Below are positions 25,505-37,079 of a stretch of 64,000 bases of DNA, piece by piece. The notes beneath the pieces were generated by a model. That model saw only the letters and a program-made list of their open reading frames with translations. It was not told where the DNA came from and searched no databases. The DNA lies in assembly GCF_021018805.1 (NCBI RefSeq), contig NC_086283.1, positions 62,264,182 to 62,328,181 of the forward strand. Direction: 5' to 3'. The position numbers were made by a program, and so were the translations under genes. Position 1 is the first letter of the stretch; every line of letters begins with the position of its first letter. Source of the stretch: Prinia subflava. Its lineage: Eukaryota > Chordata > Aves > Passeriformes > Cisticolidae.

Positions 25505-28360
25505 ATTCTTTAATCACAAATTCATTGTGCTTCCTTTTATCAAAGATAATTGGGGAACTTGAAATTTAAATCTTAGTATTTTCAGTACTGTCCAGAGTGC
25601 AAAGTCACACCTGATGTTTTACGTAGCACGACCTTTTGGATTTGTACAGGATAATACCAACTGTACCCACTCATGTGAGAAACTCTTCTGAATCTCCATG
25701 AACTAGTAGGCAGTAAAAAAACTATTTCTTCTTCTTTAAAATTTTCAGATTGTGGTAATTCCTGTGAGAATTATTGGGATTTGCCTGGGACATGAACAGG
25801 TTTTTGTTAATTTTCCTGAAAAATAATTTTTAAAGCTAGTAAGATTATTTTATTTGTGTCTTTAAGAATAGCTTCAGCTGCAGATGCCTGTATTCTTTGT
25901 AAAAGATGTTATGATATAGAATTTCATTTTTTTAATACAGTGAAAAAATAGTATTTTCTTATGGAGGAAGGAAGGCTAAAGATATAAGCAATGTCAAAGA
26001 AAAATGTAAATTGCAGGAAAGTACAGTCTGATAATCACAAAACCTTGTACTTAAGAAGTTGACCTGAGCAAAGAATATGTTAATCCAGATCCCTTGGTTA
26101 GTGTGAGTATTTTTCTTTCCTGGATATTGAAGGACAACCACATATACTTGTTTAACTTATGCATACATGTGGCAAAGTAAAGTAGATTTTGCCATAAAAG
26201 CCCTGAAATAAATATGACTTTTTTCCAGTAACATTTTTGTTTATCTTCTAATCAAGTTCACTTTCAATCTTTATTGGCTTCTGAAATAAACTAGAAGTAT
26301 GCACTCGAGCAAACGTCCATCTCTGGGAACTAGAAGTGTTTCTGTTGATAGACCAGAATATTAAAGGCTGTTTAAGGGTGATATTTCATGTGATTATAGT
26401 ATGTCTCTTTTGGAATGTGATATCACCTTATTTCCTTTCACTGTAGAAGAACACAAGTAGGAAATTTGGGTTCCAGCAAATCTACAGAAGGAGTATTGTA
26501 TCCATATAAATATGTAAAGTGAGTCAATAGTAAATATGACTTGAGAATTGCACAGTAGTCAGTCAAATCCAAAACTACAAAGTCTGAAGAAATTGTGGAT
26601 GGGAGTACCAGAACACGGCAAGGAAGCATGGCCAGGGATATACTATTTTATGTTCAAGCTCATTTCAAACTACACAGGAGAGAGCTGATGTCTGAGATTG
26701 ATAATTCAAAGAAAGCTAGTGGAGGCAATGGGCAATGCACAGTCTACTATTCTCTGATATCAATCTTTGTGAATAAATATATATTTGCAATGACAGACCA
26801 GATGCAAACCAGTTTTCCTGTCTAGTGAAAAGTCCACTGGACAATAAAGGTCCGAGTAACCAAATGCAAATTTGTTAATCTAAATATAATATTGGTTATA
26901 AAAATAAAGGTCACCTGATAGTTTTAATTGCTTGAGCAATTAAACTAGTCTTGAGAATAGTTTTAAAATGTGTAGGTAGAAAATCTTGTGAAAAGAGTAA
27001 TAAAAGTTCAGAGACATGATATCAGCTTGTGAAAAATGTAAAAAAAAATTAAAAGTTGGAAAGTCCATCTCAAAATCATCATAAATTAATGATTAATCTG
27101 ATTATTTTAAGGCATTGAAACAAGGTCTTGCTGTGATGTTTACTGTGGAGTTAAAGTTTTATAAATAAGTTTAACAACTCCAAAGTGTAGCATTTATTTA
27201 AAGAGATATGAAAGTGAAATGATAAAATTGCACAGTAACGAATCTATACTTTTATTAAGAACATCTATTTATACATAATTACCTCTGTCCAGCAACAAAG
27301 TATTAATTGGCAAATTATACTTGCTTTTTCAACTCTGAATTTTGAGTGTAGCAGAAAAATTCCCAAAATTAAGTACTATTACTGTATGCAGATTCTATAC
27401 ACATTAAATATTTGTTTCAAATGGATGCCTGAAAATTAAAAATTAACTTCTAGCACTTACATGCTTATGAATAAAGTCTTTCAGAGAAAATATAGATTTT
27501 TTTTTTTTTTTTGCTTCCATGGGGTAATCTTGAGAAAAAAGCATCTTGGAAAATCTCCCAAGGGAAAAAAAAAATTGAAATGTGAAAACAAGATTTCAAT
27601 TCTGATATATTTTTCTTTTAGTAATGTGTATTTTTAATGTGGGTATTTACAAGTGAAAGCATCTGCTAATTGCATTTTATCTGGTAAAATGTGCTTTTAA
27701 ATGTATTGACTGTATCACGTTAATTAAAAAATCTCCTGTCTTGGTGTTATTTTCTATATGTTCATTAGCCATAAAAAAGTTGCTGTAAAGTCTGCTTTTT
27801 CTCCTGTTCCACTTTTAGGAGAAATTAAGTATATGGTATGTGATGCATGTCCTACCTAAAGTGCATTATCATAGTCTATTGTCACGCAATTTTCTTGCTT
27901 CAGCTTTAACAGAGTAAATAGTTATGTGATTATACAGCATTAGTCCTATCATTGCACTTGCTCTTGCAACTGGCTAACCAGGATATTCCTATATATTGCT
28001 TTTCATCTATGGCCGTCTCATTATGTGAGAGTATAAATTTGCTGCAACACAGGTATTGTTATACCATTTTGCAGATCAGTGAACTGAGCTATATAAAAAA
28101 AGTGACATAAAGTACCAAAGGTCAAGTGTGAGTGGCAGTGGGAGAACTGAAAACAAGATTACAAATTCCAGTGCTAAAAACTGAATCACTGTGAGAAAGA
28201 TTTTTCTAGTGGAGGAGGGTATAATAACTTACATGGAATTTATGAAATTTAAAAAAAAAAAAAGGGTAAAAGATTCTTGGTTGTCTCAAATCATTCATAC
28301 TTCAGATCTCTCTTGTGACATATGGTGGAGTGATTTTACACCATTTTAAACTGGACTGAA
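25505..28360. other. Unique AT-rich non-coding stretch
   Basis: No gene or transposon recognised. Homopolymer runs occur at about 27498-27512 (T) and 28250-28263 (A). The part at 27690-28090 is unique and could hold conserved non-coding DNA, but this is only an impression. Confidence 0.45.
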
Positions 28361-28706
28361 ATAGATAGATGTAGATGTAGATGTAGATGTAGATAGAGAT
28401 GAGAGAGAGAGAGATGATTAGATATAGATATAGATATAGATATAGATATAGATATAGATATAGATATAGATATAGATATAGATGATATAGATATGGATAT
28501 AGATATAGATATAGATATAGATAGATATAGATATAGAGATAGAGATAGAGATAGAGATAGAGATAGATATAGAGATAGAGATAGAGATAGATATAGATAG
28601 ATATAGATAGATATAGATATAGATATAGATATAGATATAGATATAGATGATATATAGATAGATGAAGATATAGATGAGAGAGAGATGATATAGATATAGA
28701 TATATT
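28361..28706. repeat. Compound GATA-rich array (GATGTA, GATATA, GATAGA units)
   Basis: About 346 bp are built from GATATA hexamers, with blocks of GATGTA at the left, GAGA in two places and GATAGA in the middle. All share a GATA core on the plus strand. The block structure (GATGTA, GAGA, GATATA, GATAGA, GATATA, GAGA, GATATA) suggests local duplications rather than one simple slippage event. Confidence 0.96.
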
Positions 28707-31700
28707 TGTGTATCTAAAGTCTATTCTATAAATATTTTGTGTGTGTGTCGTGGTGTGTGTGCATTTGCTAATATGTATATTTACATCATAGAACTACTGT
28801 GCACAATGCATTTCTGTTTGTCATGGATACATGGCTTGGAAGTTAGATTAGAAATGAGAGGTGAGTGCTGTATCACTAATAAAAACTGATATGGTCATTT
28901 GAGTGGGGAGGGCACATTTACTGTAGTTCACATACAGTGAAAAGAAATTTACAGAAGAAAGTTATAGGACAAATAGAAAGAATTATCTAAGTGTTCACTC
29001 TTGATACAGAAGGTCATGAAAGCATGGAACAGAAATGGTACAGGCAGTGTCAATATTTATTTTTACACTCATGGTATTATAAGATGTGAAGGCAGTGGCA
29101 GGGACAGCCACCTCAAGACAGTTATATGAAGATTTTGCCTGGTAATAGATTATCTACTCACACTCAGATAATCATAAATATGGATATAGTGCTCTATTTT
29201 ATTTAATCTGTTTCAAGTGTTTGAAGCAGGTAGGTGACACTATTCATTTTTGAGACTGTCCTTGTAGTTCATTGGTACTTATTTCAATACAGTTTGAGTA
29301 ATATACTATAAATTCTCTCCAGAAGCTGAAAGGCCCACAAAAGTGATATATGCTAGCTTTTCTTTTTCTTTTTTCCAATTTTCAGAACAATAGTAGTTTG
29401 GTGATGGCCCTAGTCAATTTTAGCAGAGAACATTGCAGGGTGAATCTTTATGGGCTAATATTTGTCTTGTTGTCATGTTTTGAAAAGGGTTCACAGACTG
29501 CTCTTTAATACCTGCTTCCCTGTTCATGTATGTTCTGTGTAGCTAACTGGACAATGATCTCCAGTCATTGTGCAGATTTAAATACGTCTCTAAGTGTACT
29601 TGTCTCACTGTACTTTAAGACAGATTATCCACACTCCAAGCTCCCTTATTATGACCCTGTTCATCTTTTACTTGGTATGCTATAATTGTTCATGGGAAAA
29701 GTATTATGTTAGATATTAGCAGGTTATAATTTTTCAGTTAGCTTCTGAAATTGGTTTTCACTCTCTAAGAAAGGAAATAATACTCAGGTTTGTTTGGTTT
29801 GTTTTTTTGGTTTGTTTTGCTTTGTTTTCATTTGGTTTGGATTTGTTGTTGTTATTGCTGGGTTTTTTTGCTACCACTTGTTATGTTGTTCTTGGCGTCC
29901 CTTCTAATCCAAGACATCACCAATGTCCACATGCTTGTATTTTGTACACACCTCAGCCTTGCTTGATACCCCTTCCTCCAAAGACATTGCTTATCCATCA
30001 TCTTCTCTCCCTGATTTCTTCACTTTGTCTGTGTTTCTCTTTGACTTGTATTCTCTTTCTGCTCTATTTTCCTATTTGTCGATTTTACAAGCTTCTAGCT
30101 CGTGTCTCATTTGATTGACTGACATCAGAGACTGTGCCTTCTGCCATCACTTGTTTTTGGCTCCCTATTTCATTCATTACTAGTTCATTGTCCTGGAGAA
30201 GATGGCTCAGATGGCTCCCTTCACTGTATTTTTTTATGTGCTGAACTTTTTCTAGCCCTCTATGAAGCATTTTTTCTAGAAAGTCACCATCTTTCTTGCA
30301 TCTTTCACAAAATTGATTCCAAGTTACTGCAACATTTCATTATCACTGTCTGGAGATCTAATTTCAGTTTTAAATGGAGGCTGAAAGAGATCCAAAACTT
30401 TAACTGTAAATAATTGGAGTTCCAGTACATTACAAGGTTAAATAACTATAAATTAATGGACTAATGGTGATCTACACCAGACAGGTCTCTGGCCCCTACA
30501 AGATGACTTTAAATGAAGGGTGCTTAGAAATGTGTACCTGTAGCTGTAACAGTGTCCTTTTGCTGAGGTTATTTCTCAAATCTCACAGTTTTTTCTGATT
30601 CTGAGTGTAAACATCGCACCATGAGTAACATTTTCTAATAGATTATGTATTTTTAGTGGATTTAGAGAGAAGGACTTGTGCCAGTAAGAATTTTAGAGTT
30701 GTTGGACTGTTAGATTTCTGTAGATCCTATTAATGTTATCAGTAATTCCCTAGTCTCTTGCAAAGCCCATATATTTTCCCAAATTCTGAATGTGACCAAG
30801 TGCCTAACTAAAGATTATAAATGGCATTGTAATTTCCTTGGACTTTGATCACTATTCATAGGGTAATCATCCATTTGCTTTTTATCACTTTCTGCAAACC
30901 CTAATTTCCAAGGCTGCATAGATTTATTTTTTTCGCTAATATGTAAGACTTGCAAGACCTTGTATGCTCCTTAATGCAGAAGTGGATAATGGATTTTCTC
31001 ACTCAATGCCATACTCAGTTAATGGGAATGAAATCTCCACGAGTGCATATCCTTTGAATAGTACCATCTTCAACTTACTCCTTTCTAAAACCAATGTTCC
31101 TGCCATTTCTCAGTCTGTACCTATGTGCAATGAAAGAGGGAGCTGATCCCCTATTGTGTTTCTCCAGCCTGAATTGTAACTTCGCAATAGTCTTCTTTGG
31201 GACTTTGCTGTTACAGAACTTGGAGCAAATCGTGGAATCCATTATTGAGCAGCTTCTTTAAAAACTGATCTGCTGCAAAGACCTTTCTCAGATCATTGAG
31301 AAGTTCCTTGTAGAAATTCGCAGCTGGAAATCAGTGTGCTCCTGGGGTTATTGCTCATCAGGGTGATGGACAGGACAGATGAACTACATCAAGAAAAGTC
31401 ATTGAAAGTACTAGCCTCTTCCCATGTCATCCTAGAAAGCTTCATACTTAATTTCTACTTTCTCACTTTCTTCACTTCTTGTTCTGAAAAAATTGGGAAG
31501 TCTGCACTATATACTCTACGTGCAGAAGTGCTGCATACTCTTTGCAACCCTGTTAAATATGAATATATGCATTACTATACAATTGTTCAAAATGTTTGAA
31601 TGAAATTTATGTTCAAAAAGAACTTCAAGGAAGTCAGTATATTCAAAGCATTGTAATGTCAATTGGAAACATTCTTCTCCTGGAAAAAACATTACTACAA

Positions 31701-32914
31701 ATTCCATCTGTGTTAAGTCTGTTCTTGTTTACATTTCCTGGTTTAGGTTCATTCTTGTAACATATAAACAGTTACTTGTTATTTCTTTTTTGATTCTGTA
31801 TAGGAAGCCCTTTGAATTTCTGGTTCTAGGAAATACTTTTTCCAGTTACTTTAACATAGAACTTTTTATTTCCTTCCATATTGTGTAGCATAGAGAAAAA
31901 GTTTTCATATAGCATTTTAAAGTGGCTTCAATTGAAAACATTGGTATTTCAGGTTTTATTGGTTCAGTTTTGTTTATTTGTTTGGATTTTTTAATATGTG
32001 ATTAAGCTCAGGCTTGCAAGTCCTTACTTGATTTATGTCTACTATATTCTATTTAAATTTCTGTCAGAGGGAACTTTGTGATTTGTACCTGAATTTGGAA
32101 TTAAGAATCTATCCTAAACATTAATGGGATTTTTCCTTCAGTAAAGAAAACATTGAAAACTTAATGCAAATAAGGAAAATAAATTTTAAACAAAGAAGTG
32201 TTGGTCTGAATAAACAGTATCTTTTCATTCCTTTGAGTCCTGTTTGAATCAATTGAACTTATAGCCTTATAGTGTAGATAACATCCTATGTATCTTGCTG
32301 CTTTTATTTCAATGGAGGTGATATTTTTCTGCAGTTCACTACTGGTGGTGAAGACACTTTTCAGGCACTTTTGGATGCATCCTCCTTGTAATGTGCCTTA
32401 TGATGATTTATCCCTTGAAATTTCAGGAAATTTGCAGATGCAGAAAATGTAGATGAAGATAAACTAAACATAAGCATGCAGATCTTTGATAGTGGTTCAA
32501 ATTAAGTATTTAATCTTTTAATATTTTGACTACTAGTGATTTCAGAATTTGATAGTCTTTTTTTTTCAACAATAGTTTCAAATGTTCCCTACTTAGTTTT
32601 GAAAGTGTAACTAATGGGAAAAAAATTGTCTACCACAGGCAGCCCTCTCTATTTCTGTGTATCTTACTGAAGTTACCTCTGATACAAGGAGATTGCTGAT
32701 TACTATTTTGATAAAGTATAAGATAAATAACAAAATCAAGTATTGATTCATAGATAGCTATTAATCTAAAATATTAATCAGAAAATACTTTATATGGTGA
32801 AGAAGAAGTGTTTCTATTATGACTAATTTCCTATTTTACAGCAAACTAATAAATCATGCAGCTTTACCCACAGTTTTGCTGATCCTCTTTACCAGTTTAG
32901 ATGATAGAGGGAGT
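28707..32914. other. Unique non-coding stretch
   Basis: A T/G-rich low-complexity patch lies at about 29788-29870. The 103-codon frame at 29807-30118 begins inside it and continues into unique sequence with no domain I recognise. The 30.9-31.7 kb part has several short frames on both strands, again without family resemblance. Confidence 0.45.
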
Positions 32915-33023
32915 TAGGAGCTCTGAGAAACTTGACCTAGTGGAAGGTGTCTCTGCCCATGGCCAGGATTTGGAACTGATGATCTTCAAGGTCCCTTCCA
33001 ATTCAAACCATTCTATGACTGTA
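32915..33023 (+). mobile_element. CR1 LINE, 3' tail, sense
   Basis: The block AGTGGAAGGTGTCTCTGCCC, ATGGCCAGGATTTGGAACTG, GATGATCTTCAAGGTCCC, then CCATTCTATGACTG is the classic CR1 3' end. About 100 bp remain. A longer CR1 fragment in the same orientation starts roughly 280 bp downstream. The two have separate tails, so they are independent insertions. Confidence 0.9.
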
Positions 33024-33305
33024 ACTATCTACGAAGAGTTATAGTCTTTTCTTATGCAGTGATATTACATTCTTAGTAACATTTCCCCATGATTCTCATT
33101 AACATTCTATTACGCTATCCTTCCTTAGTTTTCTGAAAACAGATATGAAGAAATCTTTCATATATCCTTAGGCAAGTAGCTTCAGATCATATGTCTAACT
33201 GAAGCTGGCATATAGCAATAACTGTTGACATGAATTACTGCTAAAGGGTGTCAGTGAAATAAATTGTGAAATCCAGTATTTTCAATGTGCTATTGGCATA
33301 ATGAA

Positions 33306-33940
33306 AATAGTTGAGCCTCCTGAAAGCTACAACAGAGCCAGCAATATGTGCTTACAGCACAGAAAGCCAATCATGTCCTGGGCTGCACAAAAAGGAGTGT
33401 GGCCAGCCAGTCAAGGAAGTTGACTGTCCCCTCTACCCTGCTTTGCAGTGCAAGAAAGGCACAAATGTGTTAGACTGGGTCCAGAAGAGGGATGAAACCG
33501 TGATCAGAATTCTGGAGCATCTCTCCTATGAAGAAAATCTGAGAATATTGAGTTTATTCAGACTGGAGAAGAGAAGGCTTTGGGAAGACAGTATTTAAGT
33601 TTTTTCAATATATAAAGGAGGGAGGGGAGAAACAAAACTATACCTAACAAAGGATCCCAACAACAAAACTCTACCTAATCAAATCAAATAAAAACTTTTT
33701 ACCAAGTCCTCTAGTGACAGGACAAGGGACAATGGTTTTAAACTGAAAGAGGGCAAATTTAGGTTGGACATAAAAAAGAAATCAGAGACATTGTGAATGC
33801 CACAACGTTGCAAGATACAAGGTCAGATGGATCACGAGCAACACCATGTAGTGAAACATATTCCTCCCATGGTGAGGGTGTTCATCTAGATTATCTTCAA
33901 TTGTTTCCTCCAACGTAAACCATTTTATGATTCTATAAGA
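33306..33940 (+). mobile_element. CR1 LINE with RT C-terminal relic, sense
   Basis: An open frame of 95 codons at 33311-33598 is the decayed end of the CR1 reverse transcriptase. AESQ-like, LHKKECGQP, LYPALQ and VQKRDETVIRILEHLSYEEN with LRLEKRRLWED parallel the family pattern of a tail ending in SYEERLRELGLFSLEKRRL. The tyrosine-containing [17 protein letters not shown] block has been shortened, about 20 residues missing. The 3' untranslated part follows and ends at CCATTTTATGATTCTATAAG. Between 33600 and 33700 there is a short duplication around ACAAAACT and CTACCTAA. Confidence 0.87.
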
Positions 33941-35113
33941 AGAACTGCTTCCCAAGAAGCCACTTTTTTGTATTGTAGACTTGAATATTTGTTTGTAGTT
34001 ACCTCACCTAGCATGCTCTGAAAAGACGTGAAAATGTTTGCTTATCTATTCACTGTATTTTATAAAAAAGTATTATCTCCAAAAGAAGATGAACAGAAAT
34101 TTTAGAAAAGCCCTTCATTAGGGCCTTTATTGGCTTAGGAAATACCTCCTTTACACTGAAAATCCCTGAAATGGAGGGAGACTTTGAGTAATTTACAGTT
34201 TGTTGGATCTCTTTTTTATAGTTGCTTCCAGTGAATAGTCGTCAACTCTTTTATCTTCCAGTGAAGCGTCTCTCAACCATGCTAATGCTAATGGAGACAG
34301 AGCTGGCTTTCTCTGAGCTGCAATGTCATGATGCCTTTATATCACCAAGAAATAGCAATGTAAAATACTTGTCATTCCATAATCCTTGTGTGCAATAATG
34401 GGAAGGTAACTCTAGATTGTCCCTCCAGCTTTCGGTCTGATGGCAATTAACACAGTGCAGAGCATGAAGACAGGCATATCACCCGTAATTGCAGTGGTAT
34501 CATAATTCAGTTCTCCGGGGACTGCTTCTACATTCCTCACACAACCACGAAAGTAGTCTGGAAAATAATCCTCTACTTTACTGCTTGGCAAGAAGAATTA
34601 GAGCCCTTGACTAAAAATAGTCTTACTTCTTCCTTCTTTTTATGTAAGACACACAGGTCAAAATGTATGCAAAGATCCTTTTTCCTTACCAGGCAGACAT
34701 AATGATATGTAGCATTCCCATTCAGCAAACATAGCAACTTAAATCCTCTGCTGTGAGGGATTGGAGGTATAGGAACTTCACTGAATTATTCTGCTTCCTG
34801 TACTGATCACAAGGCACAACACAGATCTGTAAGCCAAGCTTTCCAGCCTCTTCCTCCAGTTGTAATGGAAGCTCTTTGGACCATGTTTCTCAAGGCTGTC
34901 TTTGTGATAGCAAGAGGAGAAAGCCTCAAAATGGAGGGTGAAGAGAGAAGGTATTTATTTTCAAAAACAATTATTTTCATCTTCTGAAAAAAAGTGAAAG
35001 CAGGTACTTCAGGGTTTTTGTTTTGATTTGTTTTGGTTTTTTAAAATCTATCTATAAAGTGTTTTTCTGTATCTCTAGGTTTCCAAAAACTCTAATATCA
35101 TGATATCACCAGA
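33941..35113. other. Unique non-coding stretch, part possibly conserved
   Basis: No gene recognised. The segment 34240-34620 lacks repeat character, has more even base composition than its surroundings and includes AATTAACACAG and GTAATTGCAGTGG with ATTA cores. I treat it as a candidate conserved non-coding element, by inference only. Confidence 0.4.
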
Positions 35114-35190
35114 GCACCAAATGGCTTGGGTTGGAATGGATCTTCAAGATCATCTAGTATACCTGGGCTGTAAGTTCCACACAGGCTTGT
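35114..35190 (-). mobile_element. CR1 LINE, short 3' end, antisense
   Basis: The string GGCTTGGGTTGGAATGGATC with TTCAAGATCATCTAGT is the inverted end of an old CR1 (usual GGTTTGGGTTGGAAGGGACC). Only about 75 bp are recognisable and the terminal octamers are lost. Confidence 0.75.
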
Positions 35191-36046
35191 AAATGTCATT
35201 AGCTTGCAAATGCCACTAGTTTATGAGCTTGAGCTTTTTTATTACTTTTTCTTTCCTCCTGTAAGTATCCCCATTTCAAATGTTCAGAAGTTTGTAGGCT
35301 CCCTTGCACTTTATTATGCAGATACAATCAAAGCCAAGATTTATAACCACAATACACCATTTCTATCCAAGTGAGAATTTTTATTGCAATCACCACTCCA
35401 TTCACCATGTACAGATATCATAACTTTAATCCAAGTTAATAAAACTTCTCATCTGTAGAATGAGGCTAGTCAACTACTTTCACGTAATATTAGAGGATTT
35501 AAAACAAATGAGAAAATATGCAGAACTGAATCCTTCTGGCAATTTAATCCAACAGAAAGCACTTACCTGAGGTGTTTTGATGTTCTTCTCAAACCCTGCA
35601 TTTAGCTATAAATATCACTTTGCAGTTTAACAGGACTACAAAAGCAAATAGGAGCAAACATAGTCCAAGAAGGGATTTAGGATCCAAGCAATTTATTGGA
35701 CCTTTCTTTTTCTTTTCGTTGTTAAAGAAGTATATAAGATGGTTTTTAAAGTCAAATACTATTTCATTACCATGTGTGTGACATGCTAATAATCAACCAG
35801 TTTCTTTTTCTTTGCTGATCTGCATAATTTCTGTGGGCATTCTGTAATTTCATCAGGCCATGGAGATTTTGTTTGTAGAGCAAAATATAGTTATTGTATT
35901 TTGAATTAAAGCACACTGGAAAAATATTGGGTGGGGTAAACATTGAATAGTATTCAATACCATTCCCCTACCTAGAGAGTGGAAAAAATTTTTAATGTTT
36001 TCAAGAAACACAAGTGTGGTGCTTCTATAATGAGACTAACATACTG
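35191..36046. other. Unique AT-rich non-coding stretch
   Basis: Nothing recognised. Confidence 0.45.
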
Positions 36047-37079
36047 TGTTGTGTTTGGATGCCTGGTTTTTGGTAGCAGGGCAGGGCATAGAGGTGGCTT
36101 CTGTGAGAAGCTGCTGGAAACTTGACCATTTCTGACAGAGCCAATCTATGATGGCTTTGAATATGGACTGCTGCTGGCCAAAGCTAGAGAGATTGGTAAT
36201 GCCCCTGTGATAACATATCTAAGGAGAAAATAGAAACAAATGTGTGGCATAGTTTTTATTCTGGCCAGAGAAGGGGAGGACGTAAGAACATGTGAAGGAA
36301 ACAACATGGAGACACTGAGGTCCATGGAGAAGGAGGGGCAGGAGGTGCTCCAGGTGCCAGAGCTGAGGTTCCTCTGCAGGCTGGGGTGAGACCATGGTTT
36401 AGCAGCTGAGCCCCTGCAGCCCATGGGGATCAACCGGGGATGCAGAGACCAATGGGGAAAATGCCCATGCTGGAGCAGATGGGTGCCTGGAGGAGACTGT
36501 GATCCAGCGGGAGGAGAAGAGCGTGCCCTACTTCCAGGCTGGGCAGCTTGGAGGACTGCACCCCAAGCAAGAGTGACCCACATGGCAGTTTTGGGAGGAC
36601 TGATTGCCTGTGGAAGAGCAGCTCACACTGCAGGAGTTTTGAGCACGTTGCTGCTCATGAGATTGGAGCCACATCAGAGAGGTTCACAGAGAACAGTCTA
36701 CCATGGGAGGGACCCCATGGTGCAGCAAGGGAAGAACTCCTCTCCCTGAGCCAAACAGAAGAAAACCTTGGGTGATGAACTGACCAAAACTCCATGCCCT
36801 GTCTCCCTGAACATTCAGTGGGAAGGAGAGAGGCCTAGGGAATGGCAGGTGGTTTTAAGGGCTTATTTTTACTTCTCATAATTCTCCTATGATTTTGTTA
36901 GTAATAAACTCATTTTGTATGTCTAGGTTGAGCCTGTTTTGCCCTATGAGTGTTTTCTCCAAGTCCTTATCTCAACTCATGAGCCCATTATTAAATTTTT
37001 CTCTCCTCTGCCCAACTGTAGCAGGGGAGGCTGAGTGGTTTTCATGGGTGCTTGGTGTTAGGCTAGCATTGGTACCACA
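36047..37079 (+). mobile_element. Avian ERVL-type solo LTR, about 1.03 kb
   Basis: The block begins TGTTGTGTTTGG and ends ACCACA, the TG...CA pattern of LTRs. Known avian ERVL LTR segments appear in order: ATAGAGGTGGCTTCTGTGAG with AAGCTGC, GACAGAGCCAAT, GGAGGTGCTCCAGGTGCC, several degenerate GGAGCAG/ATGGGTGC-type repeats in the middle, TGGGTGATGAACTGACC, AATAAA at 36903-36908, then GTTGAGCCTGTTTTGCCC and TCCTTATCTCAACTCATGAG. The orientation follows from the poly(A) signal. No internal retroviral genes lie on either side, so it is a solo LTR left by recombination. No target duplication could be found, which fits its divergence. Open frames of 108 and 145 codons across it are not proteins. 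Confidence 0.88.

Noticed and set aside
29807..30118. 103-codon frame with hydrophobic start as a membrane protein
   Set aside because: The hydrophobic part is translated T/G-rich low-complexity DNA and no family is recognisable.
36146..36775. Coding exons of 75-145 codons
   Set aside because: All lie inside the ERVL-type LTR and occur on both strands.
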